Shown here in pieces: positions 56,742 to 64,000 of a DNA stretch of 64,000 nucleotides. The translations under genes were made by a program, and so were the position numbers. Below the pieces are notes generated by a model that saw only the letters and a list, made by a program, of their open reading frames with translations, was not told the DNA's origin and did not search any database. Origin of the DNA: Spirodela intermedia (lineage: Eukaryota; Streptophyta; Magnoliopsida; Alismatales; Araceae); contig LR746275.1 in NCBI GenBank assembly GCA_902729315.2, positions 2,202,501-2,266,500 of the forward strand, written 5' to 3'. Positions within the stretch are counted from its first letter, which is position 1; each line of letters starts with the position of its first letter.

Positions 56742-59700
56742 AAGTTCTGATGTGAAATAAGAGCTAAGTTCTGAGAGAGAGATAGATATATATTCGACCA
56801 TTTTATCTCATGTCAAAAGGTTTCCTTTTAAAGAAACCGTCCCTACAGATTCATGCAATCAGTAGATGAGGATATCACTCGTGAGAAATAATCTTCGGTC
56901 TCAACCACAAGCTAGTTTTCCCAGGCTGTGGATTATGAAAAGTAAGGAAAAGATGATCTGTGCCTAAGAAAGCATTTAAGCATCAGTATTGCGGCCCCGT
57001 AGATCCACCGAATGGTCTATTGCAGGTCATCACCAGAATGTTGACTGAAAAAGTCAAATGTCCCATTGATAAGTTGACTGATTGACCAATCTAATATCAT
57101 AGAAGGACAGTCCATTGTCGTTCTTTACTGGTTCACAAGGAGCTTCAATTCAATAAAAGAAGAACATACAAAAGAGAGGATTAGCGAGGGAATCAGAATT
57201 AATGGGAATAAACTAAGCACAATTCATCTTCAGTTTGCAGCTAGGATGATACTGATGAACAGAAATGAGGGGAATAAGGGTTTAAAAGATAAGCTACAGA
57301 TGTAAGCCAGTTGAAATGACAGATCTGACCTCATTGATAGTATGTTTAACAAATACTCCTGCATCCCCATTAAATATATGGGACTGCCTTCATCACTTTA
57401 TTTCAGGTGTGGCCGGGGGGTGGGGACTATGCAACAGAGGTTTTGAAAAAAGACCAGATTGTTGAAAGGAAAATCCTGACCATTCTGGAGGAAAATGGGA
57501 TTCATATACAATGGTTTTACAGAATCCTAATAGCTAGTAATGAAGCTATCAGAAACTATTTCTTTATCAAGGGGAAACACAAAGACAGAAGAGCATTCAG
57601 CTTTCAAATGGTCGTAGAGTATGGAAAATACTAAAAGAAGTGTCAGGTCATGTTCGCAACTCAATTAAATCGGTTTCATTAATTAAATATGTTCAGGAAG
57701 AAAAGAATTACACCCGTGACAACACTGAAAATTAAATGCCAAAAAACCCGGGAATGGTCGAAAATAAATCTAGCAAATATAAAACAGAAACACGAAAGAA
57801 AAGTATTGTCTGGCCACCATAGTTCACAAAAGAAACTCGTACTGGCTCATTCAAACGTCATTTCCTCTAGATATTAAATTAAATCTATGATCTAATCGAA
57901 GCAGAAAACTCCAAAGGCGAGTGCAAGCATGGGATTTATGAAAGGCAAAACTCAGTTTGGAATGGAAGCCTGGACACTCACCTACAGTCATTACTGCAAC
58001 CGATATCGTTTGTTAAATATCAGAGATAATTGTGAGATCACTGTTTTAAGATAAATACCCACTTTTAATGGAACTAAAAGGGATTATCAACAAAGGGCAA
58101 GGTATAGAACTTCACTGAAAGCACATGAAGGGGGTACATTATATTGGATGATGGGGAAAGACAATGATCACTTCTAGAGGCAATGCTCCTCTCAAAGCAA
58201 GTTCCCAGCTTCAGGGGAGAATCGTGGATTTAAAAGGGAAATTGACGCAATGATTAAGGTTTGCATGGGTTTTTTGATAATCAGAAAGAGAACATGAAAT
58301 TTCCGAGGAATGAGAAGACAAGGGTGATTCCGTTATCCAGACATAACTGGGTCGTTAGTTTTGTCTGGTATCATGATGGTGTAGGGTTGACTTTCTATGC
58401 TCAAATCTTCTAATCAATATGAGTGAGCTTTCACAAAAGAGATTTCCAGTTGTCAAATTGATGAACTTCAGCAAAAAACAAGATGACTCCATTTTTGCTA
58501 CGAAGTGCCAACAAATGAGAGGCCTTATTTTTAAGAGAGGGAAGAGAAAGTGTATGCCGCTACCAAGAATGGATAGGTTGGATACAAGCACGAATCTCAT
58601 CTGCCAGTTTAACACCATAAATGGGAACCTTTGGCTTACTTTCAAGAATAGGTGTCTCAGATAGGGAAACATTTTATGCCCTCGACGTTTTATTCTAGTA
58701 ACCAAAGCGAATAATGGATTGTGGCAGAGGGCAAAGATTTGGACAGGAAAAAGGCACTCATCCTTAATCAAATGGCGCATAAATTTCAAATCATTGTTAT
58801 AAGGATGACACAGAGAACAAGGTATCCAATTGTGTGCGACTAGAATGATATGAAGATTTTGAAAGAAGCTACTGATAATAAGGAAAATAATCGAAGCAAG
58901 CGTTCTATGACTGTCAGACATTCTTATTGCAAGCTATTAGGCATGCTGAAAATGCATGAAGGAGAATAAAAAATATCAGGACATGACCCCAACACTAGAA
59001 GTGAAAAGAGTCTAAGAAGAAAGTTACACCCAAGAAATCATCATGAGGATGAAATAAAGAAGGAGGTCAAGCACTAATGTGACAAGAAACAGGCTGAAGG
59101 AAATACAATCGGTAAGTTTCAGCAAAAAATACTTGTTGATCCCTGGCTCACAGGTTAGTGTAGTCACTGAATAAGAAAATGAACTATGGGTATACCAGAA
59201 CTTAATGAAATTATAATGATTAAAAATAATTCATTTCAAATAACTATAGAAGTACCAAAAGTTTTTTGATGAAATACCTAACCGGGATTCAGATGAAAGC
59301 ATTTATATATGCCTGGCCCAAAGATATAAACAAGGGAGTTGCCATAAATTGCGATCGAAGGAGAGGGCTTATAAAATGCAATGTGTACGGTAGATTTAAA
59401 CAAAAATAGAAAAATATTTGATAGATGATTCATCTGCTCGTTCTCGAACACTGGCATTGCCGCAGTCGAACGTTTTAAACTCTTACAGAAGAACCACTGT
59501 AAGATCGGGAAGGGTGCAGCGGGTTTACAATAAACTCTCATCAATTAGTACCCAATCAATGCCCCTCATCCCACTAGGGCACAAAATACGACACCAACAA
59601 AGCTTCCTGACCAAACGCCAGAGCTCTCCGCAAAATGAGCGATCATCGACCATCACCAGCATGAATCAGAAACAATGACCACTGGTGAAGGGAGCAGAGG

Positions 59701-59899
59701 CGTCGGGGAAGATGAATCGAGGCAAGAGGGATGATAGTGAATGCCTCACCTCCTTGGCGTGGTGGAGACACTCTAGATAGTCTTCGCGGAGGAGGGAGCA
59801 ATCCTTGGGCTCCCTGCACTTCGACATGCACTCGCTGAAGTCCGTCCAGAAGTCGTAGCACCGGCCTTTGTTCCCCGTGATCCCCCAGCCCGACGCCAT
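56384..59899 (-). CDS. NDUFS5: NADH dehydrogenase [ubiquinone] iron-sulfur protein 5 (complex I, NDUFS5)
   Basis: Two exons (59750-59899, 56384-56491) give 85 residues, the plant length. The protein reads MASGWGITGNKGRCYDFWTD then FSECMSKCREPKDCSLLRED and YLECLHHAKE, then after the intron FQRRNRIYKEEQRQIRAAAR. It has a twin CX9C arrangement (Cys14-Cys24 and Cys34-Cys44), the mark of intermembrane-space proteins oxidised through Mia40, and belongs to the proximal membrane arm of complex I. The name is historical; it holds no iron-sulfur cluster. The intron is 3.26 kb, very long for an 85-residue gene. An upstream alternative acceptor (TAACAG) exists 20 bases before the chosen CTCGCAG, but only the chosen one restores the conserved KEFQRRNRIYKEEQ junction in phase. 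Confidence 0.95.
56492..59749 (-). other. 3.26-kb intron of NDUFS5
   Basis: AT-rich with one long (GA)n tract (56691-56739; CT on the sense strand). I searched both strands for a nested gene and found only short frames with no family resemblance. Confidence 0.7.
56691..56739. repeat. (GA)24 microsatellite in the NDUFS5 intron
   Basis: Pure tract preceded by GATA repeats (56669-56690). Confidence 0.95.
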
Positions 59900-60134
59900 C
59901 TTCGCCCTCTCCTCTCCCTCAGCCCTTCTTCCTCCCACCTCAGACAGAACACCAAATACTTATTATAATCCAATAACTCCCATAAAAATTTACAATTGTT
60001 TAAATACACTCACAAATACCTAATAGCATAAATATCCTTATTTATAATAATACCTATTTATCCACATTTATTGACAAATAGCCTCTAATGTTTTATGGGT
60101 AGTATGGTAAAATGTAGTTTGGCATATCTACACC

Positions 60135-60185
60135 AAGCCCAAATAAGGAATGTGGGCTTTATTGTGCCGACTGGGGGCCCATTGT
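60135..60185. promoter_or_regulatory. site II elements in the NDUFS5/uncharacterised-gene divergent promoter
   Basis: AAGCCCAAAT, TGGGCTTTA and GGGGCCCATTG lie within 50 bases, in the 479-base gap between two divergent start codons. Site II (TGGGCY) clusters are typical of nuclear genes for respiratory-chain subunits, which fits NDUFS5. Function inferred. Confidence 0.5.
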
Positions 60186-60378
60186 ACCCACGTGCGACTC
60201 GCATCCGGGTCAGCCCGGTCGGGTCGAGTCTGAACCGTGACGTCGTCAAAGACGCGATCGTGTACCGGACCCCGAAGCGCGAGGGAGAAAACGGAGGCGG
60301 GGCGGGGGGGGGAGCTTAACCGGCGTTGTGGTCTGTTTGAGAGAGGAGGAGAGGGGATCTGGCAATGGTGGAGGGAGG

Positions 60379-62953
60379 ATGACACCGACGAGGACGGTGG
60401 GCTCCTCTCGCCACGCCTTGGAATCTTGCGCCCTGCAGCTGCACGCCTGGAAGCCGTTCCAGCCGCAGAGCCCCGGGCACCATCTGGAATCGTCCAGGGC
60501 AATCCTCACCAAGAAACCCTGCAGGTCCGATCGATCTACCGCCCCCAACCTCAGCGATCCGCTTGATTTCTCCAGGCTATCCCTCCTCGACGATCCCCCT
60601 CCGCCGCCGCTGCCGCAGCAGCAGAGGCACCGTGAAGAGGGAATCGGCTGGTTCGCGAGGAAGCGGCGGCGGCGGAGAGGCGGTTCCCGCTCCGTCTCCG
60701 GTCGGAGCAGCGACCGCAGTGGGACCTGCCGCCGGTGCTGCTCGGTCGGAGGAGGGGGTGCGTCCGGGGCCTATGCGACGTGCTCCGATTTCCCCGTCGC
60801 CGCTGGGGGCACGGACTCCAGCGGCGAGCTGTTCGTCAACGGAGATGGGAACTGGGGGTCGGATGTCAGCGAGGTGAGGATCTCAAGGAGAGATATCAAG
60901 GACGCCGGAAGCGGTGGAGGGGGGATGGATCGGGAGGCTTCGACTGCCGCTCCATACCAGGGCGGCTTCGGTGTTCTGGATTTACAGTGGAATGAATCCG
61001 GTTATGGCAGCGAGACGGGTTACAGAGGCGATGCTGAGCATGGGTATGGGGACGAGTTTGACGAGGAGGAGGACGATGGACGGGTGCTGTTCTGGGGAGA
61101 TCATTTTGGAGGTAACAAGAGCTATTCACTCGTCCTTTTCATGGTCCTTCTCACGAACTTTTCTGAACAATAACTGAATCTTCTTGTTCATCAATTTACC
61201 ATAAAAACATTTTTTGGAGTTCTGCTCCATTAGAAACATCTTTAGAGTACCCAGAGATTGACGGAAGATCATGAGAAGGTGGAGAAACTCACGTAGATGA
61301 AAAGGGGGAACCCCACCAGTAGTTTACTGTTGGGTTTGATCCTTCCATGACATGTGAAATCATACACATTGTGATCCTTCAATCTATGTTTTTTTAAGGG
61401 ATATATTTCTTATCATTACTTCCTCAGAAACTGACTCATATCTATTAGCATATGGTTGTGATGAAGTTATCCCACCATCATTTGAGGAGGAATAATGATT
61501 CATAGGGCTAGTGATGAAATCTTGCAGGGAATGACTGACCCGTACAGAAGAAAGTACGAGTGCCTTTTGCAAACTGCAAGGTTGTTAGAATAAATAATCT
61601 TTCTTCCGAATATTTCAATATCCTTTTGGTGAGGGCAGACAAGGGGGAATCCAATGCACTTGATCCTTCCATGACGTGTGAAATCATACACATTCTGATC
61701 CTTCTATCTGTGTTTTTTACGAGGTATATTTATTTTTATTACTTCTTCAGAATCTTACTCGTATTTATTATTGGCATATGGTTCTGGTGAAGTCATCCCA
61801 CCATCAATTGAGGAGGATTAATGATTCAGGGGGCTAGTGATGAACCCTTGGAGGGAATGACCGACCAGTACAAAAGAAAGTACGAGTGCCCTTTACAAAA
61901 TGCAGGGTTGTTAGGAGAAATAATCGTTCTTCTGAACATTTCAATGTGCTTGAGGTGGGGGCAGACAAAGGGAATCTAAGTGTATTAAAAAAGACACCTG
62001 GATTCGACAGATGCTGGGGCTCAACCAGAAGTTTTCTAGGTGATTGGCTGCATTTCATCAGCCACTATCTCTGTTTTGATAAATGGAGAGATTTGTGGAT
62101 TCGACAGAAGCTATTCATCTTCTTATTCTCTTTGTTTTTATTTGGATAAATTTTTACTCAATGTGGAAAAAGGGTCGACGGTGCTGATTTTATGGTTGGT
62201 AATCCAGTCTGGAAAGCAAGAACTCAATCATCTGAACGAACGTGGGCTCTCTCCAATTGTCTCTTGAGTATCCAGCAGAACGGAAGCCGGTGATAATTTT
62301 TTTCTTTCGGTACAGAAAGTGAAGGTTTTTTTACTAAAAGTGGAAAGTGTGTGCATGATGAAAAATCTAATGGGGGATTTGGAGCCAGAGAAAGGAGGAA
62401 GGGTTGTGAGATGATAGTTGACCACATTAATTCATCAGCCTGGATTTAACTTCTCATGTGGGGATTTACAAAACCTTGTGCCGCTAGATGATCCATCATC
62501 CTTTTTTTTTAATTCCTTATATGGGTATTTCTTCGCTAGATAACAAAGCAAGTGCAGTCAACGAGCCTTTCCTTATATAGTAGCGGTAGTTTGAAAATTA
62601 GATCTAAGTCTCAGAGGATAGATAGTTCAGGGTTGACCATGTCTAAAGGTACTGACTTAGGTTCCAGTTGAGATGAGATCACATGTGGGGAAGGGAAAAC
62701 CGATTTCCACATGCCTCATCCAATTCGGGAAAGGTTGACCCTGAGAACATGCACGTTGTTTCTAGTTTAGTTCATGAATGGTCTGCTATTTACTATTTTT
62801 GCAAGGGATGCTGATCTGATATGTGTTCTTCAAGGTGACGGTGACGGTGTGGGGGAGAAGATTACAGGGGAGAGCAGCTTCTCTGAGCAGAAGGTTCACC
62901 ACAGATGCAGGAGGAAGAAGCACGACCCGGGGTTGACCGAACCCATGAGATGA
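60379..62953 (+). CDS. uncharacterised plant protein, two exons
   Basis: Exons 60379-61111 and 62835-62953 join in phase to give 283 residues. I do not recognise the family. Visible features: N-terminal MTPTRTVGSSRHALESCALQ, then LHAWKPFQPQSPGHH; a phosphorylatable Ser/Pro-rich block ending LSLLDDPPPPPLPQQQ; a highly basic patch GWFARKRRRRRGGSRS (a possible nuclear signal at about residues 90-105); a Cys-containing segment (CRRCC); a Gly/Ser/Asp-rich centre; a Tyr/Gly/acidic segment (YGSETGYRGDAEHGYGDEFD) followed by EEEDDGRVLFWGDHFGG; and a basic end (CRRKKHDPGLTEPMR). Mostly disordered by composition, no membrane span. It is divergent from NDUFS5. The intron junction (GGAG/GTAACA and TTCAAG/GTGACG) is by inspection; a shorter, unspliced form would end at 61173. 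Confidence 0.7.
61338..61983 (+). repeat. 324-bp tandem duplication in the intron of the uncharacterised gene
   Basis: Copy A starts at 61338 and copy B at 61662, both with GATCCTTCCATGAC. Shared landmarks include CCCACCATCA, GAGGAGGA and AGAAAGTACGAGTGCC. Identity is clearly below the other duplications in this window, so it is older. Confidence 0.9.
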
Positions 62954-63130
62954 TGACTGACCGCAGCTGTACCTCATGGGGAGACATGAAGACAGCATTG
63001 ACCGAGACTGGATGTCCCGTCATGTTTCTACTGAGCTCCCCCCCCTTGAATTAGCTATTAGTCCCGAAGTCTCTGTAAAGTCCCTGTAAACTTTTCCTTT
63101 ACTAGAAATCTGTTCTGACGTTTCTGTCAC

Positions 63131-63170
<40 letters not shown>

Positions 63171-63628
63171 AACTGCTTCGCTCGCTAGAGCAGGGTTTTA
63201 TGGAGGTTGACTTAGGGTGAAAATTTGATAGCAGTATCGGCCATGGCCCGAGAATATCAAGAAAGGGAGGGTCTCTCGAACTGATGACGTCACTGATGAC
63301 GTGCGTTCCTCTGGACGCGCCGACCTCGCAGTTGATGCGGCTGCCGTGAGCTCTGACGAGAGGCAGTTTGACCACGCTCCCTCCCGTCAAAGGAACTTTC
63401 CAGCGGCGTGGTGCTAGTATTAAAAAGCTACAACTCAAAACCACCACGTCGTCGCCCACGGCTTCCTATGGCGGCGCCGCCGCTGGGTTCGCTCTGTTTA
63501 AAACAACCCCTCCCCTTCTTCTCCTCTCGGCAAGGATCATCCTATCGCTGAAACCGTAATCATCTTCTTCTTCCCCCTCCCATCTCCGTTCAACATCTGG
63601 TCCTTTGTTTCTGAGAAGAGCAGCGACG
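62954..63628. other. spacer and HIG1-gene promoter/leader
   Basis: Contains a (CT)n tract (63131-63170) in the 3' region of the previous gene and a GC-rich leader just before the HIG1-domain start. No other gene. Confidence 0.55.
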
Positions 63629-63736
63629 ATGTCAGAGAACCAGGCCGCCGCCACCACCACTACCGCCGCCGCCTCCACCGCCATGGAGTCCGCGAGGAAA
63701 TGGGTCGTTGAGAACAAGCTCAAAACAGTCGGTAGG

Positions 63737-63783
<47 letters not shown>

Positions 63784-63908
63784 ACTCTCTATCTGACATT
63801 CTGTGTGAAATCGGAAGGTTGCCTCTGGCTGAGCGGGGTCACGGGATCCTTCGCCTACAATTGGTCGCAGCCCGCCATGAAAACCAGCGTCAAGATCATC
63901 CACGCCAG
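63629..63908 (+). CDS. HIG1-domain (hypoxia-responsive/RCF1-like) mitochondrial protein, 5' part
   Basis: Two exons (63629-63731, 63818-63908) are inside the window; the second ends at a donor (CAGGTAGGG) and the gene runs off the right edge. The protein starts MSENQAAATTTTAAASTAME, then RKWVVENKLKTVGCLWLSGV, TGSFAYNWSQPAMKTSVKII and HAR, which is the HIG_1_N pattern of plant hypoxia-responsive family proteins: a first membrane helix, then a loop before the second helix, which lies outside. Relatives act in the inner mitochondrial membrane in respiratory supercomplex assembly. Intron 1 consists mostly of a (CT)21 tract that begins 7 bases after the 5' splice site. Confidence 0.9.
63739..63780. 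repeat. (CT)21 tract in HIG1 intron 1
   Basis: Sense-strand CT repeat filling about half of an 86-base intron. Confidence 0.97.
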
Positions 63909-64000
63909 GTAGGGTTCCTCCCCATCCATCCGCTGAGTGACCTGAAGCACAGGCGGGGGACTCCCATTTCTCGGGGCCTTACCCACCTTTTTCCCTCATA

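Noticed and set aside
1-64000. Viral, CRISPR, bacterial operon or transposase features
   Set aside because: None seen. The repeats present are microsatellites and local duplications, without target-site duplications or terminal repeats that I could identify.

Overview
The window is nuclear DNA of a flowering plant. The genes carry many GT-AG introns, and the products include plastid (ClpR3, TOC159), mitochondrial (NDUFS5, HIG1) and plant-specific families (HIPP, REF/SRPP, SCPL, SPX-RING). Exons are GC-rich and often begin with a very GC-rich first exon, while introns and spacers are AT-rich and full of (GA/CT)n microsatellites. About one gene per 4-5 kb, and no recognisable transposon, point to a compact genome. 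The base-composition pattern suggests a non-grass monocot, but the species cannot be fixed from this sequence. All gene models below were built by hand, by joining exons at GT-AG sites with matching reading phase, and not from transcripts.

Layout, left to right: 3' end of an ATG18a-like autophagy gene (+, 1878-3244, open at the left edge); a HIPP metallochaperone-like gene (+, 4710-5770); folate enzyme FolD (+, 8269-9985); ribosomal protein eS21 (-, 11397-12628) head to head with a REF/SRPP lipid-droplet-type gene (+, 13473-14537); ClpR3 of the plastid Clp protease (+, 15124-21162) convergent with a TOC159-type import receptor (-, 21824-25375); TOC159 head to head with a CLASP/TOG-like ARM-repeat gene (+, 26536-28880); a p23 co-chaperone (-, 29346-32293); an ESD4-type SUMO protease (-, 33315-39899); an SCPL40-like serine carboxypeptidase (+, 41034-43553); a BAH1/NLA-type SPX-RING ubiquitin ligase (+, 45503-48266); an SR34/SR30-type splicing factor (-, 48997-54646); complex I subunit NDUFS5 (-, 56384-59899) head to head with an uncharacterised gene (+, 60379-62953); and the first two coding exons of a HIG1-domain gene (+, 63629 to the right edge).

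The genes are ordinary housekeeping and regulatory plant genes with no operon-like logic. Two loose neighbourhoods can be noted: plastid proteostasis/import (ClpR3 beside TOC159) and mitochondrial respiration (NDUFS5 near HIG1). I see no convincing new multi-gene system. The more unusual signals are: intronic microsatellites that are nearly always CT on the transcribed sense strand and often start right at the 5' splice site; five recent tandem duplications, four inside introns and one intergenic around (GA)n; a hexanucleotide-encoded RS tail in the SR gene; a His/Asp-rich, Gly-Met-poor p23 tail; and one uncharacterised, apparently plant-specific protein.
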